A DNA stretch of 64,000 nt from CAZOKZ01 sp964580585 (lineage in GTDB: Bacteria > Sumerlaeota > Sumerlaeia > SLMS01 > JAHLLQ01), in NCBI GenBank assembly GCA_964580585.1, contig CAZOKZ010000002.1:149501-213500 (forward strand), read 5' to 3'. Shown piece after piece: positions 53,412-62,895 of the stretch (its first letter is position 1; each line of letters begins with the position of its first letter). The notes beneath the pieces are model-generated. The model was not told the DNA's origin. It did no database searches and was given only the letters and a program-made list of their open reading frames with translations. The position numbers were made by a program, and so were the translations under genes.

Positions 53412-54294
53412 GACTAATCCTTGCTGCGCGATTTTCAAAAAAATTCACCAACGGTTTTGTGAAATCCTGATCTGTTCTCAAATCGATATGATCGATTTTC
53501 AGTTGCTTCAACATTTTCACAATACCCTGGCGCCGTTCCGCCAGCGCTTCATTGATCCGGTTTCGCGATCCAGCATTTGATGTATCAATTAACAAGTGAT
53601 CGCCGGACTCCGCATCTTCCAATTCGATTAAACCCACGTTTGGAATTTCCAATTCGCGCGGATCCGTGATGGAAATGGCTATCAAATCATGGCGGCGATT
53701 TGTAACAGCCAACGCGCGCCGAATGTCCGGTTGCTGAAAGTCCGTGATTAAGAATACCACAGCGCGTTTGCGCTGGAGCCTGTTCATTGTTTGGATTGCA
53801 TCAACAATATCGGTACCTTTGGCTTCGGGTTCATGCAAAAGTTCCGTAATCACGCGCAAAGCATGACTCCGTCCCTTTCGCGGTTTCAGGTATTTTTCAA
53901 CTTTGTCGCTAAAGAGCATCAGCCCCACGCGGTCGTTATTGCGAATGGCGGAAAATGCCAGAATCGCAGTGACGAGAGCCGCTAAGGGTCGTTTACGGCG
54001 AACGCCTGAACCGAACATCGTGGATCGCGAGACATCGACGGCGAACATGACAGTCAATTCGCGCTCTTCGACATATCGTTTTACATGAGGAACATGTGTG
54101 CGTGCCGTGACATTCCAATCGATGCTACGAATGTCGTCTCCCGGTTGATATTCGCGCACTTCGCTGAAATCCATGCCTTGACCGCGGAAAACGGAATGGT
54201 ACTCCCCCGCCATTACATCGTTCACAATGCGGCGAGTCATAATTTCCAGTTTTCGAACCGAAGCGGCATCTTCGAGCAATTGTGGAATTGGCAT
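53404..54294 (-). CDS. DUF58 domain protein
   Basis: 296 residues. The DUF58 signature is VFRGQGMDFSEVREYQPGDD followed by IRSIDWNVTART. A VWA-like core follows (FAVDVSRSTMFGSG, D-V-S-R-S, VFLITDFQQPDIRR). It is a conserved partner of MoxR ATPases, taken to be the substrate or scaffold of the ring. Located between moxR (70-base gap) and gene X, overlapping the latter. Cytoplasmic, no signal peptide. Confidence 0.9.
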   Translation of the reverse strand: MPIPQLLEDAASVRKLEIMTRRIVNDVMAGEYHSVFRGQGMDFSEVREYQPGDDIRSIDWNVTARTHVPHVKRYVEERELTVMFAVDVSRSTMFGSGVRRKRPLAALVTAILAFSAIRNNDRVGLMLFSDKVEKYLKPRKGRSHALRVITELLHEPEAKGTDIVDAIQTMNRLQRKRAVVFLITDFQQPDIRRALAVTNRRHDLIAISITDPRELEIPNVGLIELEDAESGDHLLIDTSNAGSRNRINEALAERRQGIVKMLKQLKIDHIDLRTDQDFTKPLVNFFENRAARISHA

Positions 54295-54364
54295 GTTACA
54301 AACCCGTCAGTTTCGTTTTATGTTTCGTTCCACTCGTTTTGTTCATGCAAAACAACAGGCGCTC

Positions 54365-55405
54365 TTAAGGCACTTCAACCTGATCGAATATTTGCTGCAC
54401 AATATCGTCACTGGTAACTTCTTCGGCTTCTGCTTCGTAGGTAATCAAAATACGATGCCTCAGCACATCCGGACCAATGGCTTTCACATCGTCTGGTGTC
54501 ACGTGAGCTCGATGACGCAGGAAAGCATGCGCTTTGGCTGCAACAGCCAATGCCAACGTCGCACGAGGACTGGCACCGACTTGAATCACTTTTTCCAATT
54601 TCGAGCGTCCATTTAATTTGGAGTGAAATTTAATTCCAAAGGCTTCGGGTGTGCGTGTCGCATGTACCAGATCGAGAATGTAATGTTTTACTTTTTCATC
54701 GATATAAATTTCATCGACGATTTCGCGTGCCGCTTGAATTTGTTTCGGCGTCGCAACGGTATTAATCGTAGCATTTGTCGTCGTTTGCCGTTTTCCGCTA
54801 TCCGCAATCGCCATCAGATCGAGGATGTTTTTTTCCTCGTCGCGCGATGGATAACCCACGCTGACTTTGAACAGAAACCGGTCAACTTGCGCTTCGGGCA
54901 AAGGATAAGTGCCTTCTTGCTCGATGGGGTTTTGTGTGGCTAAAACGATAAACGGATCGTCGAGCTTATACGTTGAATCGCCAATAGTTACTTGGCGTTC
55001 CTGCATTGCTTCGAGCAACGCGCTTTGCACCTTTGCAGGCGCGCGGTTGATTTCGTCGGCCAGAATAAAGTTGGCGAAAATCGGTCCCTTGCGTGGTTCA
55101 AACGACTGGTCCTTCACGTTGTACACCAACGTACCGATCAAGTCGGCGGGTAATAAATCCGGGGTGAACTGAATCCGTTGGAATTTTGCCTGAATCGCCG
55201 TAGCAAGCGTTTTGCACGTCAACGTTTTGGCCAATCCAGGCATGCCTTCGAGCAACACGTGGCCATTGCACATCAAGGCGATCAGCAACCGATCAACCAC
55301 TTTGCGCTGACCAACGATTACCTTGCCTATTTCCGCCTCGAGCGCTTCGACAAATGCGCTGTGCTCGATCACACGATCGCGTATTGCTTGGATATCCACC
55401 GTCAT
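54365..55405 (-). CDS. MoxR-type AAA+ ATPase
   Basis: 346 residues. The Walker A motif is GMPGLAKT (54-61), typical of MoxR where the consensus Gly is followed by Leu/Ala. PADLIGTLVYN, the FILADEINRAPAKVQSALLE Walker B block (in part) and VTIGDSTYKLDDPF follow, with sensor and lid helices (HATRTPEAFGI, SPRATLALAVAAKAHAF). A hexameric chaperone that matures VWA-domain proteins; the Bat genes follow it. Start ATG 55405 with AAAGGA seven bases upstream. Confidence 0.93.
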   Translation of the reverse strand: MTVDIQAIRDRVIEHSAFVEALEAEIGKVIVGQRKVVDRLLIALMCNGHVLLEGMPGLAKTLTCKTLATAIQAKFQRIQFTPDLLPADLIGTLVYNVKDQSFEPRKGPIFANFILADEINRAPAKVQSALLEAMQERQVTIGDSTYKLDDPFIVLATQNPIEQEGTYPLPEAQVDRFLFKVSVGYPSRDEEKNILDLMAIADSGKRQTTTNATINTVATPKQIQAAREIVDEIYIDEKVKHYILDLVHATRTPEAFGIKFHSKLNGRSKLEKVIQVGASPRATLALAVAAKAHAFLRHRAHVTPDDVKAIGPDVLRHRILITYEAEAEEVTSDDIVQQIFDQVEVP

Positions 55406-55447
55406 CGTTTCGTCCTTTGGCTTTGAAAGTTACATCACAGACCACCG

Positions 55448-56932
55448 TCAACGGTCGCCCTGATCGATTGTCACAAATTGATTCGATCCATCACGCCGAA
55501 AGAGAATTATATGCGATTCACCTTCCGAAACGTTGTTTAATCCTTCGTTCATCTTTTGTTGCGAAGTGGAAAAGACGCCATTTATTTGCACCAGTAAATC
55601 GCCGGTACGTAATCCTGCCCGATCGGCGCTGCTTCGCGGTCTCACCTCGGTCACGCGCATGCCGCTGAACGTGGCGTCCTTGTCTGGTTCCACGGTAAAG
55701 CCTAATTGACTTATATCCGTATCATCCGACTCGGCGGGCGTTTGCTTTTCCATCTGGTTCAGTAATTGCGCGCGCGGCGACATCAGTTCCTCTTCCGAAG
55801 GACGCTCGGCCAATGCTACGTTGAAATCCATTTCCTTTTCCGAACCGTTTTCCGAGCGCACAATCTTCAGATTCACCTCGTCGCCAGCCATCCGGTTTCC
55901 AATCGCCATCAGTAGCGATTTCGAGGAACGAATTTTTTCGCCATCCACCTCGGACACAACGTCGCCCACCTGAATTCCCACCGCCTCGGCTGGTGTATCG
56001 GGGCGCACATCGGTTACGGCAACTCCGCTCTTGCCGCGCATGTCTTCCATCGTAATTCCAAGGAACCCGCGCGTCACTTTGCCTTCGTCGATTAACATTT
56101 TTGAAACGCGTTTGGCTTGATTCGCCGGAATGGCAAATCCAAATCCCTCCCACCGTCCCGTGGTTGTTTTGATGGCGTTGTTGATGCCCACCACTTCACC
56201 ATCCAGGTTCACCAACGGACCGCCGGAATTTCCCGGATTGATAATCGCGGTGGTTTGCAGCAGGTTCTCGATTCGATTGGCGGAGGAAATGTCGCGGTTT
56301 TTTGCCGAAACAATGCCCTGTGAAATGGAGTTGTTGAGCGCCAGCGGACTACCGAGCGCCAACACCCATTCGCCTACTTCTACTGTGTCGGAATTGGCAA
56401 AACGCATCTCGGGAACCGTGATGCCTTCAGGGATTTTGAACTTCAGAACCGCAAGGTCGGTCAGTTCATCGCTCCCGACAAGCTCCACCTCGTCACCGGA
56501 AATCACCATGGTGTCATCGCCATAAGAGGAATCGAGCGTCACGAAATACTCTGCGCGCGGGTTTTCTTCTACCACGTGGCGATTGGTCAGCAAATAGGCC
56601 CAACCGTCTTGCTGATCAACGATCACGCCGGAGCCCGATCCGGAATGGCCAAACGAATCGGCGTCGAAATTGAATCGATCCCACATCCCTCCCTGCAACG
56701 CGCGTTCTTCCATCTGGCGAAGCAAATCCTCCATCGAGGACGCGTTGTGTTTGTCCAAAAACTCCTGACTCGGCAATACTTTCACTTCAATGCTCACCAC
56801 GCCGGGCAATACTTGCTTGGCGACGTTGATGAATGTTTGCGGAGTCAACACCGTATCGGACGAACTGGCGGTGGCGGGGATCGCTGCCGCGAGAAGGAGT
56901 ACGGTGCCTGCGAGGGCGTGACGTAGTTTCAT
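55448..56932 (-). CDS. degP: periplasmic serine protease of the DegP/HtrA family
   Basis: 494 residues. Signal peptide MKLRHALAGTVLLLAAAIPA, cut near ATA-SSS. Trypsin-like domain with His119 (TNRHVV), Asp159 (LTDLAV) and Ser236 (NPGNSGGPL). Two PDZ domains follow (GFLGITMEDMRGKSGVAV; LGFTVEPDKDATFSGMRV). It degrades or refolds damaged envelope proteins. An insert of about 40 residues precedes the His region (EERALQGGMWDRFNF), like the LA loop of DegP. It lies 42 bases before moxR on the same strand and may head the Bat transcript. Confidence 0.94.
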   Translation of the reverse strand: MKLRHALAGTVLLLAAAIPATASSSDTVLTPQTFINVAKQVLPGVVSIEVKVLPSQEFLDKHNASSMEDLLRQMEERALQGGMWDRFNFDADSFGHSGSGSGVIVDQQDGWAYLLTNRHVVEENPRAEYFVTLDSSYGDDTMVISGDEVELVGSDELTDLAVLKFKIPEGITVPEMRFANSDTVEVGEWVLALGSPLALNNSISQGIVSAKNRDISSANRIENLLQTTAIINPGNSGGPLVNLDGEVVGINNAIKTTTGRWEGFGFAIPANQAKRVSKMLIDEGKVTRGFLGITMEDMRGKSGVAVTDVRPDTPAEAVGIQVGDVVSEVDGEKIRSSKSLLMAIGNRMAGDEVNLKIVRSENGSEKEMDFNVALAERPSEEELMSPRAQLLNQMEKQTPAESDDTDISQLGFTVEPDKDATFSGMRVTEVRPRSSADRAGLRTGDLLVQINGVFSTSQQKMNEGLNNVSEGESHIILFRRDGSNQFVTIDQGDR

Positions 56933-57508
56933 TTATTCATGTGCCTCCTGGTAATACCTCAAAGCCATACGGCAGTTACCTGAAATCAAAGATTGTACCG
57001 TTTGGCATCAAGTGATTAGCGAGACTTCTCCCTCCCAACCAACTAGTACCTGACAGGAGACACAGCGCACTAAGCCAAGTTAATTCAAACATTTACACCC
57101 TAAATAGCGACAAAATCGAACCGCCTCACTTAATAGTTCATCGTGTTTCATCCTGGCATGGGTTGCTTCGTTACGGGGCACGATGCGTCAGGCTGTCACT
57201 TTCGCGAGCCTCGAATCGAAGCTCCCCACTCATCGGAAACGTTTCCATTGCCTGAAAAACGGAAACCGCGATCCTCTTCTTGCCCCGTTTCAGCCATTCG
57301 TCTTTGAGTAACAGCGCCATGGCTCGACAAAATTCATCCAGGCTTGTTTGTGAACTTTGTTGAAATACAAAACGTGTGATCGTGATGAACGAGAAGACGT
57401 TTATTGAGGATTTGTTGATCCGGACCTCTGACGATTCCGATTCTGATAGGAAGATCGGGACGGGACGAATAACTTGTGCCATTCGGGATTGGGAGCATGG
57501 GGAATCCA
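56933..57508. other. 576-bp interval before the GT-C-type gene
   Basis: No supported gene. It must contain promoters for degP (minus) and the membrane gene (plus). A minus-strand open frame over 57171-57509 has a partly protein-like translation but lacks a start outside the next gene. Confidence 0.35.
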
Positions 57509-59551
57509 ATGGGATTTACTGCATCAAAAATTATTTCCAAGCAGATCGTCTATCGATCGTTATATTTCGTCCTGTTTGGCGTGTTACTCCTTTCGATCTT
57601 TCTGGTTCTACAGCAAATCGCCGCATCGCGTGGCCTGGCGTTTAATAGTGGCGACGAATTTGCGCGTCTTTCATACGCTCGCAATTATGCCGAGAAGGGC
57701 GATTGGAGTTCATTCAATTACGTATGGCTGCCGTTGCCCTTCATTGTTATTGGCAAGCTCGCACGCTGGATAAATAATGAATACTGGATCGCGACTCGAA
57801 TCGTACACAGCACGTTATGTTTTCTCGGTGTGCTTGCAGGTTGGCTGGCAACATGGGTTGTTGCGCACGACAGTCGATCTAACCGCGAACAGATAACCGG
57901 TAAAATCGGAGCCAGTCTCGGTGCGCTACTGGCGACCACGTCTCCCTGGACAATCTTTGGCGCAATTCTCGGATTCGCCGAGCCATTTGCATGGTTTGCA
58001 TTGGCTGGGGCGACGTCAGGATTCGTTCTCGCCACAAAACCCGGCTGGCGCTTTGTTACCGGATGCCTCATCGCGGGATTTTCCATCGGCATCGGTGCCG
58101 GTTCACGTTACGAAATCTGGGTACTGAGCGTCCTGTACCTTCCCATCGTCGCGTTTATTTTCCTTTGCCAGTGGCGAATGAATTTATGGCACTCGGTTCA
58201 GGGCAAATGGAAAATATTTGCCTTAGCAGGCGTGCTCCTCGGGGCGATTTTAGCCATCACTCCCATGGCCTGGTGGATATCGATTTACCAGGAACATTAT
58301 CACGATCCATTCCGCATGTTCGAATCAACCCATCGGTTTGAAAGCGATTCTCTGGGCGTTATACGTCCAACGGAATCGGTCGTCGCCATGTTTCGATTCG
58401 GACTGGCACAGACATTTTTTCTCACCGCGTTTTTGTTGATCGCTGCGCTGCCACGAAAGTGGTCGTTGGGAACATTTATTCTGTTCGCCATCCCAGCGGG
58501 GCACTTACTTGTGATGATCGTCTCTTCAATGAAGAGCGGAATTGCGTGGGTCGTTCCCGAACGCACTCTCGGCGGGCACACATTGATGTTAGCATTTCCT
58601 GCATCGCTTGTAATTGCCCGCCGATTGATCCCGGGATTGTGGGCTTTTTCCTGGAAAAACCGTGCTCTGGCATTTTTAGCATGGATGGCTCCGGTTGGAG
58701 TGATGCTGATTAGCCAAACGTTTCTTGCAACCAATCCTATCGAAAATTCCAATCGCCGGGGAATCGCCACACATCAAGAATTGACGGAAGTTTTAGAGCA
58801 TAAACATCTTGGGGACGGAGAAAAAATAGCCCTTCCCGCGGGCGACACCATGAGTGAATCGAACCTGCTCATCTGGCCCATTCAGCGGGATGTCCTGTCA
58901 CTTCCTTTCGATTGGCAGGGACAATCGCCGGAAGCTCAGTTGCAATGGATCGTTAACAATAACGTGGCGTTGGTCGTGACAGATGAATTCCTTGCGCCAG
59001 AAGTCGCCACCGCCGCCGCCAAAATGCACCATCCCAATCGAATTGAAAATGTTCTACTCCAAGTGGAAAAAGAGCATCTGGCGATGGGAATCATTACCGT
59101 CGGTAAACTGGGATTCGGTTTTCCCCAAGCGCTCCAGGACTACGTTCAAACGCGCCAACTGACGGGCCCTCAGCCCAACCCCTGGATTCGCTACAGCGCT
59201 CTCATTGCGGCGAATTCCAGTAACGCCGAATGCTTCGAGCGTCAACATTCGGACGGCAACGCATCGATCAAGGATTTGCACCTGGAGATCAACGAACGTC
59301 CGGCGGAAATTCGCTCGGGTTGGCCCGACGATTATGCGATCTGGCTTAGTCCGGGCGACTACTATGTTTCGTCAATGATGTTAATCGGACACGTCACGTT
59401 TCAACCGCGCGGAGAAGCCGGTTATTACGTGGTTGTGTTTCGTCCGGAAAACGGCGAGACTGTGCGGTATTTTGGACTGACCGATGCCTCGGGGTTTATC
59501 ACGGAAGACAGTGGACGTGCCGCACTGATTTACGATTTCCGCACGCGATAA
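57509..59551 (+). CDS. GT-C-type polytopic membrane glycosyltransferase-like protein
   Basis: About 680 residues with roughly ten membrane helices and a soluble C-terminal part of about 200 residues. The first loop, FNSGDEFARLSYARNYAEKG, has the acidic Asp-Glu pattern found in the first loop of ArnT/PMT-type lipid-sugar transferases, and the helical array (LGALLATTSPWTIFGAILGF) is alike. No specific family can be named. The C-terminal part is beta-rich (NPWIRYSALIAANSSNAECF). Start: ATG 57509 with GGGGA five bases upstream; GTG 57476 and ATG 57497 are alternatives. It stands alone between two intergenic regions and is convergent with the Xer gene 7 bases away. Confidence 0.72.
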   Translation: MGFTASKIISKQIVYRSLYFVLFGVLLLSIFLVLQQIAASRGLAFNSGDEFARLSYARNYAEKGDWSSFNYVWLPLPFIVIGKLARWINNEYWIATRIVHSTLCFLGVLAGWLATWVVAHDSRSNREQITGKIGASLGALLATTSPWTIFGAILGFAEPFAWFALAGATSGFVLATKPGWRFVTGCLIAGFSIGIGAGSRYEIWVLSVLYLPIVAFIFLCQWRMNLWHSVQGKWKIFALAGVLLGAILAITPMAWWISIYQEHYHDPFRMFESTHRFESDSLGVIRPTESVVAMFRFGLAQTFFLTAFLLIAALPRKWSLGTFILFAIPAGHLLVMIVSSMKSGIAWVVPERTLGGHTLMLAFPASLVIARRLIPGLWAFSWKNRALAFLAWMAPVGVMLISQTFLATNPIENSNRRGIATHQELTEVLEHKHLGDGEKIALPAGDTMSESNLLIWPIQRDVLSLPFDWQGQSPEAQLQWIVNNNVALVVTDEFLAPEVATAAAKMHHPNRIENVLLQVEKEHLAMGIITVGKLGFGFPQALQDYVQTRQLTGPQPNPWIRYSALIAANSSNAECFERQHSDGNASIKDLHLEINERPAEIRSGWPDDYAIWLSPGDYYVSSMMLIGHVTFQPRGEAGYYVVVFRPENGETVRYFGLTDASGFITEDSGRAALIYDFRTR

Positions 59552-59558
59552 AGACGAC

Positions 59559-60473
59559 TCAGTCTTCCACTTCGAGCAAATCGATGGCCTTCTGCAACCG
59601 CCCCACGTTGGTGTGCGTGTAAATCTGCGTACTGACCAGCGACGCGTGTCCCATCAACGATTGAATGTCCACCAGATCGACATTCCGCGCATGCAACAAC
59701 GTCGCAAACGTGTGGCGAAGTTTATGCGGCGAAATTTTGTCCTTTGAAATACCCGCCTGCTCCACATATCGATCCACCAGATATTGCACCGCTCGCCCAC
59801 TCATGCGTTTTCCACGCGCATTCAAAAATACCGCACGCTCGCCGGTCGCCACGACGCGTTCGGGGTCTTCGAGCATCGCCCGCAACGCCGCCTCAACCTC
59901 TTCGTTCATGGGAATCAGACGTTCTTTGCTGCCTTTACCGTAAACGAGAATCGTCCCCCGGCTGAAATCGAGCGCGATGGTATTCAGCCCAACGAGTTCC
60001 TGGAGACGCATGCCCGTGTACGCCAACGTGATCAGGATAGTATAGTCCCGTCGCCCCAACGGCGTCGAACGATCCGGCGCATCGAAAAGACGTTGGATTT
60101 CCTGGGGAATCAGATAAATCGGCAGCTTTTGTGGCAGTTTCGGACGCACCAGATCCTGCGCGGGACTGGCATCGAGCAGCTTTTCTTCCACACAGTAAGC
60201 AAAAAACACCCGCAATGACGAAACCACGCGATTTGCCGTGGCGGCTTTGTAACCCAATTGCGTGCGCACAAAGTTGATGTACTCGTGCACATGGTCGGAC
60301 GCCACGGCGGCAAGAGGCGTTTTCGCCTCGTGACGCGCTTCGGCAAGCCATGTGGCAAACCGCCCGAGTTCATACCCATACGCCTGGCGCGTGCGCGGCG
60401 AGAGGTTGCGCTCGACGCGAAGATACGTGGCGAACGACTCGATGGCATGGGTCAGCATGACTTTCGGCGGCAT
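59559..60473 (-). CDS. tyrosine recombinase XerC/XerD
   Basis: 304 residues. N-terminal SAM-like DNA-binding domain (FATYLRVERNLSPRTRQAY) and the catalytic domain with all six residues: Arg156 (TGMRLQEL), Lys183 (GKGSKER), His250 and Arg253 (HKLRHTF), His276 (LMGHAS) and the nucleophile Tyr285 (TQIYTHT). XerC and XerD cannot be told apart from sequence alone here. It normally resolves chromosome dimers at dif; integrase use is less likely because no phage genes are near. AAAGAGGT lies about six bases before ATG 60473. No dif-like site was seen within a few hundred bases. Confidence 0.92.
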   Translation of the reverse strand: MPPKVMLTHAIESFATYLRVERNLSPRTRQAYGYELGRFATWLAEARHEAKTPLAAVASDHVHEYINFVRTQLGYKAATANRVVSSLRVFFAYCVEEKLLDASPAQDLVRPKLPQKLPIYLIPQEIQRLFDAPDRSTPLGRRDYTILITLAYTGMRLQELVGLNTIALDFSRGTILVYGKGSKERLIPMNEEVEAALRAMLEDPERVVATGERAVFLNARGKRMSGRAVQYLVDRYVEQAGISKDKISPHKLRHTFATLLHARNVDLVDIQSLMGHASLVSTQIYTHTNVGRLQKAIDLLEVED

Positions 60474-60593
60474 GGATCGGACCTCTTTAAATTCTCGTCT
60501 TCATCCAGGCGATTGGATGCAACACCGGCAATCGGAAAATCGCAAGCGAGGATGCTTCTTGCGTACGGTTCGATCCTTGCAGAATAAACAGCC

Positions 60594-61496
60594 ATGGACG
60601 TTGGCATCAATACACCCCCCAGCCCTTCCCTCGCCCACGACTCCCTTTGGGTGTCAACGTGGCGTCGGTTGAGCCGTTCATGGTCCGCCATGGTTGGTTT
60701 GGGATTGGTGGTGTTGCTTGTTGCGCTGGCAGTGCTTGGCCCATTCGTCGCCCCACACGATTATCGTGTTACGGACGATCGCCCGGAAACCATGCGCGCC
60801 GCGCCAAGTGCCGACGCATGGTTTGGGCGCGACGATCTGGGGCGTGATATTCTCTCGCGCGTGCTGTACGGTGGACGGCTGACGCTCGGAGCCGGGTTTG
60901 CCACCGTCGGCTTGGCGCTGATCCTCGGAGTACCGCTCGGATTGATCAGCGGCACGTTTGGCGGGCGAATCGATCAAACGATCATGAGATGTGCCGACGT
61001 CATGCTGGCGCTCCCCGACTACCTGCTGGCCCTTGCCGTGGTCGCGTCGCTCGGTCCCGGGCTGATAAACGCCATGATTGCCGTCGGAATTGGATTTACC
61101 CCCAAATTCGCCCGCGTGATCCGAGCTTCCGCGCTGGTCGAATCGCAAAAAGACTACGTGCTGGCCGCGCGCGCCGTCGGGGCTGGGCGGGTGCGGTTGT
61201 TGTTTCATCACGTTCTACCCAATTGTCTGGCGCCAATGATCGTCGTCGCCACGCTCGGGCTGGGCACGGCGATTTTGTACACCTCGGCGCTTTCGTTTCT
61301 CGGGCTCGGAGCCAAACCGCCGTTGCCCGAATGGGGAGCCATGCTGGCCGAAGGACGCGAGGCTTCGCTTACCGCCCCACACCTGATGGTTTTTCCGGGA
61401 GCCGCCATTGCGTTAGCCGTGCTGGGGATCAACTTGCTGGGCGATGGATTGCGCGATGCGCTCGACGTGCAGCTTTCCCCGCGTCAAACCCCGTGA
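60594..61496 (+). CDS. ABC transporter permease, DppC/OppC type
   Basis: 300 residues with six membrane helices. N-terminal OppC_N segment (SMVGLGLVVLLVALAVLGP-like) is followed by the AWFGRDDLGRDILSRVLYGG block, typical for DppC, and the ATPase-coupling EAA loop (DYVLAARAVGAGRVRLLFHH). The ending GLRDALDVQLSPRQTP is typical. It should pair with a DppB-type permease, two ATPases and a binding protein; none is in the window, so it is an orphan here or its partners lie elsewhere. Divergent from the Xer gene, followed by a tRNA. Confidence 0.9.
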   Translation: MDVGINTPPSPSLAHDSLWVSTWRRLSRSWSAMVGLGLVVLLVALAVLGPFVAPHDYRVTDDRPETMRAAPSADAWFGRDDLGRDILSRVLYGGRLTLGAGFATVGLALILGVPLGLISGTFGGRIDQTIMRCADVMLALPDYLLALAVVASLGPGLINAMIAVGIGFTPKFARVIRASALVESQKDYVLAARAVGAGRVRLLFHHVLPNCLAPMIVVATLGLGTAILYTSALSFLGLGAKPPLPEWGAMLAEGREASLTAPHLMVFPGAAIALAVLGINLLGDGLRDALDVQLSPRQTP

Positions 61497-61555
61497 ATTT
61501 CGCTTGATTTCGTTCGGAATCGCCGCATGAATACCGCCCTCCGCAAGCAACGTGC

Positions 61556-61632
61556 GGGCCCATGGCGCAATTGGTTAGCGCAGCCGGCTCATAACCGGTA
61601 GGTTGCAGGTTCGAGTCCTGCTGGGCCCACCA
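61556..61632 (+). tRNA. tRNA with CAT anticodon (tRNA-Ile2 or elongator tRNA-Met)
   Basis: A complete 77-base cloverleaf: acceptor arms 61556-61562 and 61622-61628, D arm with GGTTA, anticodon stem 61583-61587 with 61595-61599 around CTCATAA (anticodon 61590-61592), T arm GGTTCGAGTCC and an encoded CCA. A CAT anticodon reads AUG, or AUA after TilS modification; both classes share the CTCATAA loop. The GGGCCC acceptor fits the Ile2 type slightly better. It is not the initiator, which has three G-C pairs in the anticodon stem. Confidence 0.93.
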
Positions 61633-61636
61633 CACC

Positions 61637-61797
61637 CGCCGCCCGAGTGGGCTGGGCCATCGTCGCCGGAAGAACGATCGCCCGACGAACCCGAGTACCT
61701 GCTTACACGGACCGCGCTCGGCGAAGCAATTCGTTTTGCTCGCGGCGCAAGGCGGTATTTCAGGTGAACGAGCTGGCTGGGATGCGTGACGAAGGTG
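61637..61797. repeat. duplicated segment, copy A
   Basis: Starts five bases after the tRNA. It matches 62459-62647 (copy B) over most of its length, with identical runs such as GCAATTCGTTTTGCTCGCGG. Copy A is about 28 bases shorter, the loss lying in a repetitive part. On the minus strand neither copy has a stop in the frame that reads FVTHP...QLVHLKYRLAPRAKR; on the plus strand copy A has an in-frame TGA after RRYFR. The coding strand is therefore uncertain. Confidence 0.75.
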
Positions 61798-61815
61798 GCT
61801 TTTTATCGATTACCA

Positions 61816-62262
61816 CTAACGGCTCAAACGTGGCATTTCACTTGCTCGTCCTTTGATTATCATATCTTTTTCATTCAAGATAATTGACTCTAAACTCCGC
61901 AATACCCATCTTACGTCAGGACCAACTTTATCCGTCGGCACTAATAGAGAAAGTATATCATAATCAAAGTAAGTATTCACAAAAACCATAAGATCCTTTT
62001 CAGCGAGCGAAAACAATTCCGTCAATTTTGGATACCTATTCGCTCCAGGATAAGGCGGAGTGAACTCTCCTGCTATTTCATCATCACGTTTTAATTCAAC
62101 GATACATTTTTCATAGATTTTGGCAAATTTCAATAGCAACTCTTTACTTTCGACAATAATACAATATTCAAAGGTCGGCCACGATTTCAAATTGTGGAAA
62201 CCATGCAGAGAAACAGTGACTTGATCAGTTGCAAACTGCTGTCCATTTATTATTATCTTCAT
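61816..62262 (-). CDS. hypothetical protein, probable toxin-immunity partner
   Basis: 148 residues, no family recognised. It is acidic-to-neutral, without signal peptide, with an N-terminal KIIINGQQFATDQVTVSLHG and a mixed alpha/beta pattern (YCIIVESKELLLKFAKIY; LVPTDKVGPDVRWVLRSL). Its base composition is clearly richer in A+T than the flanking duplicated segments. The ATG overlaps the stop of the upstream fragment (ATGA). Single-domain, A+T-rich, coupled genes directly after a variable C-terminal tip are typical immunity genes of polymorphic toxin systems; that is the basis of the call, and it is inference. Confidence 0.6.
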   Translation of the reverse strand: MKIIINGQQFATDQVTVSLHGFHNLKSWPTFEYCIIVESKELLLKFAKIYEKCIVELKRDDEIAGEFTPPYPGANRYPKLTELFSLAEKDLMVFVNTYFDYDILSLLVPTDKVGPDVRWVLRSLESIILNEKDMIIKGRASEMPRLSR

Positions 62263-62660
62263 TGTTTTCCACCTGGCGGAAGAATTACAATTCGCCCATC
62301 TTTTGTTAATGTAATTGTTCCAGAAGGACCATATGGCTGCCCAGCTTTAGAATCCTTGGCCCCTCTTATTCCTGACCTTTGGAAAAATTCTTCTGGAGTT
62401 GAAACCCGATTTAGTGGGGACAGGAACTGTTGTTTCAAAGAGCGCGTGGGCGGGGTCTTCGCCGCCCGAGTGGGGTGGGTCGTCGTCGTCCGAAGCGGAG
62501 TCGTCGCCGTCGTCGCCGGAACTGCGGTCTCCCGACGAACCCGAGTTACTCGTTACGCTGGCCGCGCTCGGCGGAGCAATTCGTTTTGCTCGCGGCGCAA
62601 GGCGGTACTTCAGGTGGACGAGCTGGACCGGATGCGTGACGAAGGTGAACCTCGTAGGCG
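62259..62660 (-). pseudogene. truncated toxin-tip fragment
   Basis: On the minus strand a frame ends at 62259 with a convincing C-terminus (TPEEFFQRSGIRGAKDSK, then AGQPYGPSGTITLTKDGR and IVILPPGGKQ). Upstream the better frame through copy B (FVTHPVQLVHLKYRLAPR ... GSSGDRSSGDDG) is out of register with it by one base near 62410-62460. So this is either a frameshifted remnant or a recombination junction between a conserved carrier piece and a tip. No N-terminal carrier gene remains. It does not match a toxin family I can name. Confidence 0.45.
62459..62647. repeat. duplicated segment, copy B
   Basis: The longer copy of the segment next to the first tRNA. It contains a GTC/GTCG-rich stretch (62478-62520) missing in copy A. 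It precedes the toxin-tip fragment when read on the minus strand. Confidence 0.75.
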
Positions 62661-62755
62661 TCTGCGAAACCAATACCGTTGCGCCCAACACCCGTGAAGC
62701 AATGCTGCCAAACGACACCTTCGAAAGCACAATTCGACAAAATCTGGCACAAATG

Positions 62756-62787
62756 AAAAACTGCCAGACGCTAAGTCTGGCAGTTTC
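62756..62787 (-). terminator. terminator of the tRNA-Ser gene
   Basis: A perfect 12-bp stem (62758-62769 with 62775-62786), 5-base loop; on the minus strand it is followed by TT and T-rich sequence. It lies 17 bases past the tRNA. Confidence 0.85.
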
Positions 62788-62803
62788 AATGGTTCGCAAA
62801 ATC

Positions 62804-62895
<92 letters not shown>

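Noticed and set aside
57171..57509. Minus-strand open frame of 112 codons before the GT-C-type gene, with a partly protein-like translation
   Set aside because: Its only ATG lies inside the start region of the next gene, there is no ribosome site and no recognisable family.
59559..60473. Integrase of a mobile element inserted at the tRNA
   Set aside because: The recombinase is separated from the tRNA by a permease gene on the other strand, has normal Xer length and no att-like direct repeat was seen.
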